64,000 nucleotides of DNA. Origin: Flavobacterium gillisiae. GTDB taxonomy: Bacteria > Bacteroidota > Bacteroidia > Flavobacteriales > Flavobacteriaceae. Below are positions 18,180-27,124 of the stretch, piece by piece. The position numbers and the translations under genes are program-made. A model generated the notes under the pieces. It was not told the origin of the DNA and ran no database searches. It saw only the letters and a list, made by a program, of their open reading frames with translations. The stretch spans positions 186,001-250,000 of the forward strand of contig NZ_FNRD01000001.1 of NCBI RefSeq assembly GCF_900107635.1, written 5' to 3'. Every line of letters starts with the position of its first letter. Position 1 is the first letter of the stretch.

Positions 18180-18947
18180 ATGTTATATTCAAAAATAGAA
18201 GGCTCAGGAAAACCACTTTTAATTCTGCACGGATTTCTGGGAATGTCAGACAATTGGAAAACACTTGGCGTGCAGTTTGCAACAGAGGGGTTTGAAGTTC
18301 ATATGTTAGATCTTCGCAATCACGGACGAAGTCCTCATTCTGAGGAGTTCAGTTATGAGTTAATGGCTCAGGATATTCTGGAGTACTGCAATGGTCATAA
18401 TCTAACAAATGTAGATATGATTGGGCATTCCATGGGAGGTAAAACGGCAATGCTTTTTGCGACCTTGTATCCGGAAATGGTAGACAAACTTATTATCGCC
18501 GATATAGGACCCAAATTCTATCCGCAACACCATCAATCTATATTGGGAGGTTTGAATGCAGTCGATTTTGCTAAAAAACCAAGCCGGTCTGAAGTAGAAG
18601 ATACGCTTTCAGAATATATAACGGATTTTGGGACTAGACAGTTTTTAATGAAAAGCTTGTTTTGGCAGGAGCCAGGACAATTGGCTTTTCGTTTTAATCT
18701 GGCCGTTTTTAATAAAAAAATGGACGAGATAGGAGTGGCTTTGCCAGCAACTTCGGTTTTTGAGAAACCAACCCTTTTTATTCGTGGAGGAAACTCTAAT
18801 TATATTTTAGACAGTGACGTTGAAAATATAAGAGCGCATTTTCCAAAAGCAACGGTAGAAACAATCCCAAATGCAGGGCATTGGCTTCATGCCGAAAACC
18901 CGGCCTTGTTTCATGAGTTAGCAATTTCTTTTTTTAAGGAAATTTAG
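18180..18947 (+). CDS. Alpha/beta hydrolase (YbfF-like esterase)
   Basis: The 255-residue protein has the alpha/beta hydrolase pattern: oxyanion loop ILHGFLG, nucleophile elbow GHSMGG (Ser near residue 89), Asp-containing C-terminal strand and catalytic His in NAGHWLHAE. The DLRNHGRSPHS segment is typical of the YbfF/EPHD-like group, which includes thioesterases and esterases; the substrate here is unknown. The ATG at 18180 is preferred to a GTG at 18165, which would start only five bases after the structured repeat. It may be co-transcribed with pdxJ through that repeat. Confidence 0.9.
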   Translation: MLYSKIEGSGKPLLILHGFLGMSDNWKTLGVQFATEGFEVHMLDLRNHGRSPHSEEFSYELMAQDILEYCNGHNLTNVDMIGHSMGGKTAMLFATLYPEMVDKLIIADIGPKFYPQHHQSILGGLNAVDFAKKPSRSEVEDTLSEYITDFGTRQFLMKSLFWQEPGQLAFRFNLAVFNKKMDEIGVALPATSVFEKPTLFIRGGNSNYILDSDVENIRAHFPKATVETIPNAGHWLHAENPALFHELAISFFKEI

Positions 18948-18995
18948 ATAATTTAAAAAAAGTAGTACTTTTAATAAAAATTTAAAATAAAAAAC

Positions 18996-19340
18996 ATGAA
19001 ATTAATCATCAGAATTCTTATTACATCGGCTTTGGTATTACTGATCGCGAACTTAATGAAAGGAGTTCATGTGGCAGGTTTTACTACGGCTTTAATTGTA
19101 GCAGTTGTTCTTGGACTACTTAATATATTTATCAAACCTATCTTGGTTATTTTAACATTGCCAATTACTTTTATAACTTTAGGGCTGTTTTTATTAGTCA
19201 TCAACGCATTGATTATTATATTATGTGATAATATTGTAGGAGGATTTAGTGTAGATTCATTCTGGACCGCACTGTTTTTTAGTATTATATTGTCCATCTT
19301 GCAATCTATCATGTATAAAATATTAGGAGAAGATAAGTAA
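18996..19340 (+). CDS. Small four-helix membrane protein (phage holin family 4_2 type)
   Basis: The 114-residue product is almost entirely hydrophobic with three to four membrane helices. It matches the PF04020-type pattern (IANLMKGVHVAGFTTALIVA, LGLLNIFIKPILVILTLPIT, LFLLVINALIIIL). Despite the family name, these proteins are widespread chromosomal membrane proteins with no proven lysis role, and there is no prophage nearby. It is the last gene before the metal-resistance island. Confidence 0.85.
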   Translation: MKLIIRILITSALVLLIANLMKGVHVAGFTTALIVAVVLGLLNIFIKPILVILTLPITFITLGLFLLVINALIIILCDNIVGGFSVDSFWTALFFSIILSILQSIMYKILGEDK

Positions 19341-19413
19341 GGAGAATATTGAAAATATAGTAGTACTTTACTTGTTTTAACAAATTTTTAATGAGGCGCT
19401 ACTATATTTTTAG

Positions 19414-19421
19414 TAATTTTG
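19414..19421 (+). promoter_or_regulatory. Candidate -7 element at the left edge of the copper island
   Basis: TAATTTTG matches TAnnTTTG and lies 21 bases upstream of the ATG at 19442. No good -33 box is seen. Its position supports the 19442 start over an in-frame ATG at 19391. Confidence 0.35.
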
Positions 19422-19441
19422 AAATCTATTACAGAAAAAAA

Positions 19442-19807
19442 ATGAAAAAATTCCACATTTTACTAATCGTTTTGTTTGGCTTCGTTATGATGCCAAATAC
19501 GACTTTTGCGTGTGGAAATTCAGATAGTGGTTCTTGTACCATGGAAATGTCTTCTAAGAACAAGACTAAAGATTGTTGCAGTAAGGATTCTCAATCTAAA
19601 AACAACAAGCATAACGGTTGCAATGGAAAATGTGGAAAGGCTTTATGTAGCACTCCTTCTGTAAATACAGCAATACCCTCGGCTTTTCAATTTGAAATGC
19701 AGAGTGCTAATTTTAATTTTTCAGCTGAAAAGCAAAAATTTTATCAAACGATATCCTTTACTTCTGCAGGATATTCTTCACTTTGGCTTATTCCTAAAAT
19801 AGGCTAA
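19442..19807 (+). CDS. Cys-rich secreted protein, first gene of the metal island
   Basis: The 121-residue product has a signal peptide (MKKFHILLIVLFGF) and a short mature part with eight cysteines clustered in about 45 residues (ACGN, SCTM, DCCSKD, GCNGKCGKALC), mixed with Met, His and Lys. The pattern suggests metal or redox binding in the periplasm. I do not recognise a named family. The frame extends upstream to 19391, but the ATG at 19442 starts the signal peptide and follows a promoter-like box. Next downstream is the HMA-DUF3347 gene after about 150 bases. Confidence 0.65.
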   Translation: MKKFHILLIVLFGFVMMPNTTFACGNSDSGSCTMEMSSKNKTKDCCSKDSQSKNNKHNGCNGKCGKALCSTPSVNTAIPSAFQFEMQSANFNFSAEKQKFYQTISFTSAGYSSLWLIPKIG

Positions 19808-19959
19808 ATTCTTTATTGACAGCCATTAGTGTGTCAAATTCGAAGCAAATCTTGCTTTAAATCATTTATTTATCGGCTATTACCAAATCTGTGAATCATA
19901 GCTTTAATGCTTTTGTTTACCCATTGGTCTAGCGTATTCACTTCTAATTTATTTATTAT

Positions 19960-20826
19960 ATGAACTCAATTAAAACAGGATTGATGGCAATAGCTCTATT
20001 GTTATCAGTCACAGCAGCTACTGCGCAAATTAAAAACACTAAAACTGAAACCGTAAAAATATTCGGAAACTGTGGTATGTGTGAAACGAATATAGAGAAG
20101 GCAGGGAGCCTCAACAAAGTGGCGATGGTTGATTGGAATAAAGACAGTAAAATGGCGACAATTACCTACGACGCCAAAAAAACAAATTCAGACGAAATCC
20201 TAAAGCGCATCGCTTTGGCGGGTTATGACAATGAAAAATTTCTTGCCCCTGTTGATGTGTATGACAATCTTCACGGCTGTTGCCAATATGATAGAGAGGC
20301 TAAGCTAGCGGTAACGACAGAAGAGTCTAAAACGGAAATGAACCATGATAATCATTCTAATCATACTGAAGTTGCAACACTAGACAAACAAGAGGTAAAT
20401 CAATTAAAAACAGTTTTTGATAATTACTTTTTGTTAAAAGACGCACTAGTTAAGTCAGATGGCGTAAGCGCTTCAGCTGTTTCAAAAGATATGTTGGTTT
20501 CCTTAAATGATGTAAAAATGAATGAGCTGTCAATGGATGTTCACATGGTATGGATGAAAGTGATGAAAGATTTGAAGACTGAATCAAATATAATTTCTGA
20601 AACTCAAGACGTCAAAAAACAAAGATCTTCATTTACAACTTTGTCAAAAAATATGTATGAGTTGATAAAAGCAGCTAAATACGAATCTCCCGTATATTAT
20701 CAATTTTGCCCTATGGCAAACGGCGGGAAAGGTGCCAACTGGTTAAGTAAGGAAAACGCGGTTAAGAATCCATATTACGGTTCTCAGATGATGACTTGCG
20801 GCAAAACTGTTGAAACAATCAAATAA
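19960..20826 (+). CDS. HMA-domain plus DUF3347 periplasmic protein
   Basis: The 288-residue product has a signal peptide (ending ATAQ), a heavy-metal-associated ferredoxin-like domain (residues 29-95) with the metal site CGMC (Cys38, Cys41), a His-rich linker (MNHDNHSNHTE) and a C-terminal DUF3347 domain. The DUF3347 part includes the Cys/Met motif QFCPMANGG and NPYYGSQMMTCG. Such proteins accompany copper and silver efflux genes and may bind or pass on periplasmic metal. It begins the run HMA-DUF3347, TlpA, HMA. A DUF3347 paralogue is encoded at 22712-23422. Confidence 0.85.
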   Translation: MNSIKTGLMAIALLLSVTAATAQIKNTKTETVKIFGNCGMCETNIEKAGSLNKVAMVDWNKDSKMATITYDAKKTNSDEILKRIALAGYDNEKFLAPVDVYDNLHGCCQYDREAKLAVTTEESKTEMNHDNHSNHTEVATLDKQEVNQLKTVFDNYFLLKDALVKSDGVSASAVSKDMLVSLNDVKMNELSMDVHMVWMKVMKDLKTESNIISETQDVKKQRSSFTTLSKNMYELIKAAKYESPVYYQFCPMANGGKGANWLSKENAVKNPYYGSQMMTCGKTVETIK

Positions 20827-20858
20827 TTCAGCAAATGCTGTTTTAAAAAAATAGATCA

Positions 20859-21338
20859 ATGTTGAAAATATGGAATATAATTCTGAGCTGTAGTTTACTG
20901 TTTGTTTTTTCAGTTGCAAATGGACAAATGAAATTGGGGGATACTTTACCCAGTCTCAAACTTCAAAGCGATAAGAATACAGAGGTTGAGCTAAGTTCTT
21001 TCAAAGGAAAAACTGTTTTAGTTGATTTTTGGGCTTCATGGTGCGGACCTTGCAGATTGGCCAATAGGAAATTGGTAAAATTGTATGATTCCTATAAAGG
21101 TAAAGAATTTGAAATTATAGGGATTTCAATCGATACGGATAAGGCAAAATGGTTGAGCGCCGTTGAGAAAGATAAAATGAGTCACCAGCAATTAATAGAC
21201 TCAAAAGGATTTGATGCTCAGACGGCAGTTGCTTTTGGAGTAGAAGAATTGCCCTCTACTTATCTTTTTGATACCGCAGGGATATTAATTGTGATTAATC
21301 CAACGGAAGAACAAATTATCGCTCAAATAAATAAATAG
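20859..21338 (+). CDS. TlpA-like thiol-disulfide oxidoreductase
   Basis: The 159-residue product has a signal peptide and a thioredoxin fold with active-site motif WCGPC (Cys62, Cys65) and the cis-Pro segment EELPSTYLF. It belongs to the TlpA/ResA group of periplasmic thiol reductases. In this setting a plausible job is keeping the cysteines of the flanking Cys-rich, HMA and DUF3347 proteins reduced so that they can bind metal; this is inference from context. It lies 32 bases after the HMA-DUF3347 gene and 4 bases before the next HMA gene. Confidence 0.9.
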   Translation: MLKIWNIILSCSLLFVFSVANGQMKLGDTLPSLKLQSDKNTEVELSSFKGKTVLVDFWASWCGPCRLANRKLVKLYDSYKGKEFEIIGISIDTDKAKWLSAVEKDKMSHQQLIDSKGFDAQTAVAFGVEELPSTYLFDTAGILIVINPTEEQIIAQINK

Positions 21339-21342
21339 ACAA

Positions 21343-21846
21343 ATGAAAACACTAAATATAAAATTTTTAATGGTAGTACTTTTAGCTTTGATATCAAGTA
21401 CAAAGTTCTATTCCCAAATCTCAAAAGCTGAAATTAGAGCAACTGGACTCACTTGTTCGATGTGTTCTAATGCAATTAACAAACAGCTTAAAAAAATGAC
21501 AGAAGTGGATAGCGTAGCTACTGACTTGAACACAAATACCTTTGTGGTCTACCTCAAAAAAGAGAATGCTTTAAGTCCTATGGTTTTCAAAGAAAGTGTT
21601 GAAAAGGCAGGTTTCTTTGTTGGCTCACTAGAAGTTACCATGGCATCTAGTCAATTGAAATCAAATCCAAATTACATTTTAGTTGAATCTAAGGAAGAAG
21701 TTCCAAATAAAGAAGTCGTTGTTAGAATTCTAGACAAAGGATATGTGACCGAAAAAGAACACAAGAAGTTGGTGAAGGCCTATTCGAAAACAGCAACTTT
21801 TGCCTTGAACAATGAGGAGGACTTTCACATTAAATTAGTAAACTAA
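21343..21846 (+). CDS. Periplasmic heavy-metal-associated (HMA) domain protein
   Basis: The 167-residue product has a signal peptide (ending KFYSQ), one HMA domain with metal site GLTCSMC (Cys38, Cys41) at about residues 29-98, and a C-terminal part of about 70 residues of unknown fold. It is likely a soluble periplasmic copper carrier. Its stop overlaps the first base of the next gene (TAATG-type junction), so the two are translationally coupled. Confidence 0.85.
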   Translation: MKTLNIKFLMVVLLALISSTKFYSQISKAEIRATGLTCSMCSNAINKQLKKMTEVDSVATDLNTNTFVVYLKKENALSPMVFKESVEKAGFFVGSLEVTMASSQLKSNPNYILVESKEEVPNKEVVVRILDKGYVTEKEHKKLVKAYSKTATFALNNEEDFHIKLVN

Positions 21847-22658
21847 TGAAGAAGGTTATTGTAGTTCTGGTTTTATTTATAATATCCCAAAGCATAAAGT
21901 CACAGGAGCTTTTTGTAGTTACAGATTCGGCGAGCAACGTGCCGACAGGTTCTTTAAGCATCCGTTTAGGACAATCTGCATTCAAAGAGAAATTTGAAGA
22001 TGGGTACAATTATCATTTTATGCCCGAAGTTACATGGGGAATGAATAAAAATTTAATGTTTCGTGCATCGGTATTTGTAAGTAATCGAAATACCGAATTA
22101 GTAACCGAAGGGGCAGGTTTCTATAGCAAATATCGGATTTATTCAACAGATGATTTGAACAGTCATTTTCGTCTAGCGGTTTTTGGGAGATACAGTTTTA
22201 ATAACGCGGATATTCACCAGGAACAAATTGAAATTATGGGACACAATACTGGTTTTGAAGCCGGAATTGTTGCTACAAAATTAATCAATAAGGTAGCCGT
22301 TAGTTCGTCTGTCAGTTTTGAAAAAGCATTAGACAATAAGCCGAATTATCTTTTTCCGTCCACACAAGGAGATAACGCAACAAATTACACTTTGTCTTTC
22401 GGTAAATTGATGTATCCCAAAAAATACACGAGTTACAAACAAACAAATATTAATTTAATGGTCGAATTTGTAGGTCAAACGATTAACGAAAATGGGAAAT
22501 CCTATTTAGATGCCGTACCTGCAGTTCAGTTCATCATCCAAAGTCAGGCGCGAATTGATATCGCCTATCGACATGAGTTATACAGTTCCATGCTGCGGTC
22601 AGCTCCCAATGGGGTTTATTTGAATCTTGAATATACGTTTTTTAATGTCTCTAAATAA
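21846..22658 (+). CDS. Putative outer-membrane protein of the copper island
   Basis: The 270-residue product has a signal peptide (ending IKSQ) and mostly beta structure, with segments such as VTWGMNKNLMFRASVFVS and FRLAVFGRYSFNN and a terminal strand ending YTFFNVSK. This is consistent with an outer-membrane barrel. I do not recognise a named family. Translation is coupled to the preceding HMA gene, so it may help move or sense metal at the outer membrane. Confidence 0.6.
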   Translation: MKKVIVVLVLFIISQSIKSQELFVVTDSASNVPTGSLSIRLGQSAFKEKFEDGYNYHFMPEVTWGMNKNLMFRASVFVSNRNTELVTEGAGFYSKYRIYSTDDLNSHFRLAVFGRYSFNNADIHQEQIEIMGHNTGFEAGIVATKLINKVAVSSSVSFEKALDNKPNYLFPSTQGDNATNYTLSFGKLMYPKKYTSYKQTNINLMVEFVGQTINENGKSYLDAVPAVQFIIQSQARIDIAYRHELYSSMLRSAPNGVYLNLEYTFFNVSK

Positions 22659-22711
22659 TCAGGTTGAAAAACCGGAATTAAAATCTAACAATAATTTAAA
22701 ATCTATTAAAA

Positions 22712-23422
22712 ATGAAAAATCTAATAAAAATGAAAAAAATAATTCTTTCAACAGTGCTAATGGCAATTGTAGTAGTAGGCTGTAATCAAAAAAATAAGCA
22801 AGAAGAGTCCGTAAATCCAGAAGCAACAGAAAACACATCGCAATTGTATTCATGTCCAATGCATCCTGAAGTTACTGGGAAACAAGGAGAGGAATGTTCT
22901 AAATGCGGAATGGAATTAACGGAACCAGTAGCTCAAACGGAAACTGTTTCTGAAGAAGTAAAAACAGTAAAAGTAGCAGCAACTCCATTTTCGGCAACTG
23001 TAGACGCTAATGTAAATGACTATTTGAAAGTTAAAAATGCACTTGTTAAAGACGATTCAAATGGTGCAGCAGCAGCAGCTAAGGCTTTATTGGCAACTTT
23101 TAATGCAGCAAATACGACTTCAATTGATGCGAAAATGAAAAAGGAATACATTGAGATTGCAGATGATGCCAAAGAACATGCTGAACATATTGCTGACAAC
23201 TCTGGAAAAATAGCGCATCAAAGAGAACATTTTGCACTATTGAGTAAAGACATGAATGATATGATAAAAACTTTCGGAACCAATAAAAAATTATATCAAG
23301 ACTATTGCCCAATGTACGATCAAGGTAAAAGTGGGTATTGGATAAGCGAACTTACGGATATTCAAAATCCATATTATGGATCAGAAATGTTGACTTGCGG
23401 TGGAATGGTAAAAGAGTTGTAA
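22712..23422 (+). CDS. Lipoprotein with heavy-metal-binding module plus DUF3347
   Basis: The 236-residue product has a lipoprotein signal (AIVVVGC), one heavy-metal-binding module YSCPMHPEV...CSKCGMEL (about residues 46-72), a linker and a C-terminal DUF3347 domain with YCPMYDQGKSGYW and NPYYGSEMLTCGG. The C-terminal region is paralogous to that of the protein encoded at 19960-20826. Start at 22712 or at a second ATG at 22730 cannot be separated. The stop directly abuts the start of the haem-binding-domain gene. Confidence 0.85.
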   Translation: MKNLIKMKKIILSTVLMAIVVVGCNQKNKQEESVNPEATENTSQLYSCPMHPEVTGKQGEECSKCGMELTEPVAQTETVSEEVKTVKVAATPFSATVDANVNDYLKVKNALVKDDSNGAAAAAKALLATFNAANTTSIDAKMKKEYIEIADDAKEHAEHIADNSGKIAHQREHFALLSKDMNDMIKTFGTNKKLYQDYCPMYDQGKSGYWISELTDIQNPYYGSEMLTCGGMVKEL

Positions 23423-23893
23423 ATGAGCTCAATCATCAAAAAAATAGCCCTTTCGGGTAGTGCCATTTTTTTGCTGATGCAACTGTATCAGCCCGAACGT
23501 AATATAGATTATGTACGGGTTTCACCTATGCATTTTTTTAAAACATTTTCGGTTCCTGCAAAAGTTCAAGATGTTCTACAAACTTCTTGTTTTGACTGTC
23601 ATAGTAATAACACCAACTATCCTTGGTACTCCTATGTTCAGCCTGTACGAATGTTGATGGATAGTCATATTAACGAAGGGAAAGAAAATTTGAATTTCAG
23701 TGAATTTGGTACGTATTCAAAACGGAAACAACGAAGCAAATTAGATCGAATGATCAAACAAATAAAATCAGATGAAATGCCTTTGGCTTCTTACACCATG
23801 ATACATAGAAATGCTATACTCACTAACGAGAATAAAGCGTTATTATTAAAGTGGATCGAAAAAAAGAGCGACAGTATTTTAGCAAATAATTAA
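23423..23893 (+). CDS. Haem-binding domain protein (CxxCH)
   Basis: The 156-residue product has an N-terminal hydrophobic signal or anchor and one CFDCH motif (Cys56, Cys59, His60) followed by SNNTNYPWYSYVQP. That pattern is the haem_bd family of single-haem c-type proteins common in Bacteroidota. The haem is expected on the periplasmic side. Its role beside a copper pump is unclear; electron transfer to or from copper is possible. It is fused into the operon with no gap to the DUF3347 lipoprotein gene and 5 bases before cusA. Confidence 0.83.
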   Translation: MSSIIKKIALSGSAIFLLMQLYQPERNIDYVRVSPMHFFKTFSVPAKVQDVLQTSCFDCHSNNTNYPWYSYVQPVRMLMDSHINEGKENLNFSEFGTYSKRKQRSKLDRMIKQIKSDEMPLASYTMIHRNAILTNENKALLLKWIEKKSDSILANN

Positions 23894-23898
23894 TCCTA

Positions 23899-25179
23899 AT
23901 GGTAGAAAAATTAATATCATTCTCACTAAAAAACCGAGTTATTGTGTTGCTCGTTTCCGCCTGCTTATTTGGTTGGGGGATTTATAGTGTGCAGCAAAAT
24001 CCCATCGATGCCATTCCTGATTTGTCAGAAAATCAGGTTATTGTTTTCACGGAGTGGATGGGCAGAAGTCCGCAGGTAATTGAAGATCAGGTGACCTATC
24101 CTTTGGTCTCCAATTTACAGGGGATCCCGAAAATTAAGAATATTCGTGCTTCTTCCATGTTTGGAATGAGTTTTATCTACATCATTTTTGAAGATAACGT
24201 AGATCCTTATTGGGCAAGAACCCGAGTGCTGGAACGATTAAATTATGCACAACGATTGTTGCCGCAAAATGTAGTTCCCACTTTAGGGCCTGATGGTACC
24301 GGTGTAGGGCATATATTTTGGTATCATTTGGAAACCAATGGAATGGATCTAGGTGAGCAAAGAGCATTGCAGGATTGGTATGTGAAATTTGCTTTGCAAA
24401 CCGTTCCGGGCGTAGCTGAGGTCGCTTCCTTTGGAGGTTTTGAAAAGCAATATCAATTGGTTTTAGATCCTTTGAAAATGCAGTACTATAATGTTAGTAT
24501 GATGGAAGTGATGAAAGCCGTAAAGACGAGCAATAATGATGTTGGAGGGCGGAAATTTGAAATGAGCAACATGGCTTATATCGTTAGAGGGCTTGGCTAT
24601 ATAAAGAACATCAAAGATGTGGAAGAAATTGCCATCAAAAATTATAATTCCGTTCCCGTAAGAGTAAAAGATATCGGTTCCGTTCAAATGGGCGGAGATT
24701 TACGTCTGGGTATTTTTGACGCAAATGGAGAAGGTGAAGTAGTGGGAGGAATAGTGGTGATGCGTTACGGCGAAAATGCCGATAAGGTAATAAAAGCGGT
24801 CAAACTGAAAATGAAAGAAGTCGAAAAAGGATTGCCGGAAGGAGTCTCCTTTAAAACGTCTTATGACAGAAGCGAGTTAATTGAAAAAGCGATCGAATCA
24901 GTTAAAGGAACTTTAATCGAAGAAATGATTGCGGTGTCAATAGTGATTCTTCTTTTTCTTTTTCATTGGAGAAGTGCAGTGATTATTCTGATACAGTTAC
25001 CAATATCTGTTGCTATAGGATTTATTTTACTCCAAGCTTTTGGGATTTCATCCAATATTATGTCGCTCACGGGGATCGCCTTAGCTATTGGTGTTGTGGT
25101 TGATGATGGAATAGTCATGGTCGAAAATGCCTATAGAACCATCTCTGAGAAACAAGAAGAAATGGATAATAATCAATAA
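23899..25179 (+). pseudogene. cusA: Cus/Czc-type RND metal efflux pump, N-terminal fragment (frameshifted)
   Basis: These 426 residues match the first part of a CusA-like heavy-metal RND pump: TM1, the first periplasmic domain (ENQVIVFTEWMGRSPQVIEDQ, LGPDGTGVGHIFWYH) and TM2-TM4. They include the proton-relay Asp of VVVDDGIVMVEN. The frame stops at 25177-25179, just after TM4 in a cytoplasmic loop. The cause is a 7-bp tandem duplication (ATAATCA, 25169-25175 and 25176-25182). Removing one copy restores a continuous 1072-residue protein with the downstream fragment. It may be a broken gene, a phase-variable gene or an assembly error. Confidence 0.88.
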
Positions 25180-25183
25180 TCAA
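25168..25183 (+). repeat. 7-bp tandem duplication that shifts the cusA frame
   Basis: The stretch 25168-25183 has exact period 7 (ATAATCA twice plus flanking match). With one unit the codons read M-D-N-N-Q-P-M-K-K and the two cusA parts join in frame; with two units a TAA appears at 25177. Confidence 0.95.
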
Positions 25184-25186
25184 CCG

Positions 25187-27124
25187 ATGAAAAAGTTATT
25201 TAAAAAAATATTTAAAAAAGAACACGATCCATTGTCGGCTGATGAAAGAATGAAGCTAATTGAATCTTCCTCTAAACTTGTTGGCCCTGGAGTTTTTTAT
25301 TCGACACTGATTGTGATTGCTTCTTTTTTGCCCGTTTTTCTACTAACGGGAATGGAAGGAAAGCTATTCAGTCCATTGGCTTGGACAAAATCATTTATAC
25401 TGATCGTAGATGCGTTTTTAGCCATTACGCTTACTCCGGTTTTAATCAGTTACTTGCTAAAGGGAAAATTACGTCCAGAGAATAAGAATCCAATCAATAG
25501 AAAACTGGAAAGTTGGTATACTCCAATTCTAGTTTTTTGTTTAAAATGGAGAAAAAGTGTTTTGGTGGTAAACTGCATTGCTTTATTAATAGGAGGGTTG
25601 ATGTTTACGCGTCTCGGTTCAGAGTTTATGCCTCCTTTAGATGAAGGTTCGATTTTGTTTATGCCTGTAACCTTACCCGATGTTTCTAATTCTGAAGTGA
25701 AAAGAATATTGCAGGTTCAGGACAAAATAATAAAATCAATTCCCGAGGTCACTCATGTTTTGGGAAAAGCGGGAAGAGCCAATACGGCAACGGACAACAG
25801 TCCTATAAGTATGATTGAAACGATTATTTTGCTTAAACCTCATAACGAATGGAGAGCGGGTAAAACGAAAAGTGATATCATCGATGAAATAAATAATAAA
25901 CTGCAAATACCGGGGGTAACCAATGGCTTTACGCAGCCTATTATTAATCGAATAAATATGCTTTCGACGGGAATCAGAACAGATGTTGGAGTGAAAATTT
26001 ATGGATCAAGTCTGGATACCATCGAAGCTTTGGCACAAAAAATTAAAAAAGCATTAGAAGGAACCGAAGGAGTGAAAGATTTGTATGCCGAACCAATAAC
26101 TGGTGGGAAGTATATTGACATTGAAGCAAAACGAGAAGCAATTGGTAGATACGGTCTGACCATTGATGATGTGAATAATGTTGTTGAAGCGGCAATTGGC
26201 GGAATGACATTGACGACCACCATTGAAGGGAGACAACGCTTTTCTGTAAATGCCAGGTATGCGCAGGAATATAGAAATAGTATTGAGTCCTTAAAAAAAT
26301 TGCAAGTGCAAACTATGGAATACGGACCAATACCATTAGATGCTGTCGCTGATATAAAAATAAGTGATGGGCCGCCAATGATAAACAGCGAAAACGCCAT
26401 GCTTCGTGGGAGTGTTTTGTTTAATGTTCGGGAGCGCGATTTAGGAAGTACGGTAGAGGAAGCACAAGATAAACTCAATACCATGATGACGAAATTGCCA
26501 AAAGGCTATTATGTCGAATGGAGTGGACAATGGGAAAATCAGATTAGAGCCAACAAAACATTATCACTGATATTGCCTATCGTTGTACTTATCATATTCC
26601 TGATTTTGTATTTTACCTATAACTCGATGAAGGAAGCTTTGATAACGATGATAACGGTTCCTTTTGCTTTAATAGGCGGGATTTTTATGGTTTATTTTTA
26701 TGGAATTAATTTATCCGTTGCCGTGGCAGTAGGTTTCATCGCACTGTTTGGGATGGCGATAGAAACGGCCATGATCATGACTATTTACCTGAATGAGGCC
26801 ATGAATAAAATGGTTGCCAAATATGGTAATAGCAGTGAGGCAATCACTACGGATATTTTAAGAGAATACATTATTGATGGTTCGGCAAAAAGGCTGAGAC
26901 CAAAATTAATGACGGTATCAGTTTCTCTATTTGGATTAGTACCCATTCTTTGGGCGACAGGAACGGGCGCTGATGTGATGATTCCCATTACGGTTCCGCT
27001 TATTGGAGGAACAATCACCTCTGTCATATATGTATTATTAGTAACCCCTATTGTTTTTGAAATGACAAAACAACGTGAATTAAAGACAAAGGGAAAAATA
27101 GATCTTATCGATGCGACACATTAA
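25187..27124 (+). pseudogene. cusA: Cus/Czc-type RND metal efflux pump, C-terminal fragment
   Basis: This part (645 residues from the ATG at 25187; open from 25127) holds TM5-TM12 and the second periplasmic domain of the pump. Functional residues recalled for E. coli CusA are kept: the Met of LFMPVTLP, the Met of INMLSTGIRTDVG, the Glu of AIETAMIMTIYL and the Lys of RLRPKLMTVSVS. The third Met of the Cu/Ag path appears to be Leu (RYGLTIDDV). The strong conservation suggests that the frameshift is recent, or that the two halves still work as split polypeptides. The ATG lies 8 bases after the stop of the first part, so reinitiation is possible. Overlaps tolC by 14 bases. Confidence 0.85.

Noticed and set aside
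18996..19340. Prophage signal from the holin-family membrane protein
   Set aside because: No phage structural, lysis or integrase genes are nearby; this family is common on Bacteroidota chromosomes.
25999..26484. 161-codon minus-strand frame inside cusA
   Set aside because: Antisense to conserved RND pump sequence; translation is low-complexity Ser/Phe-rich and resembles no protein.
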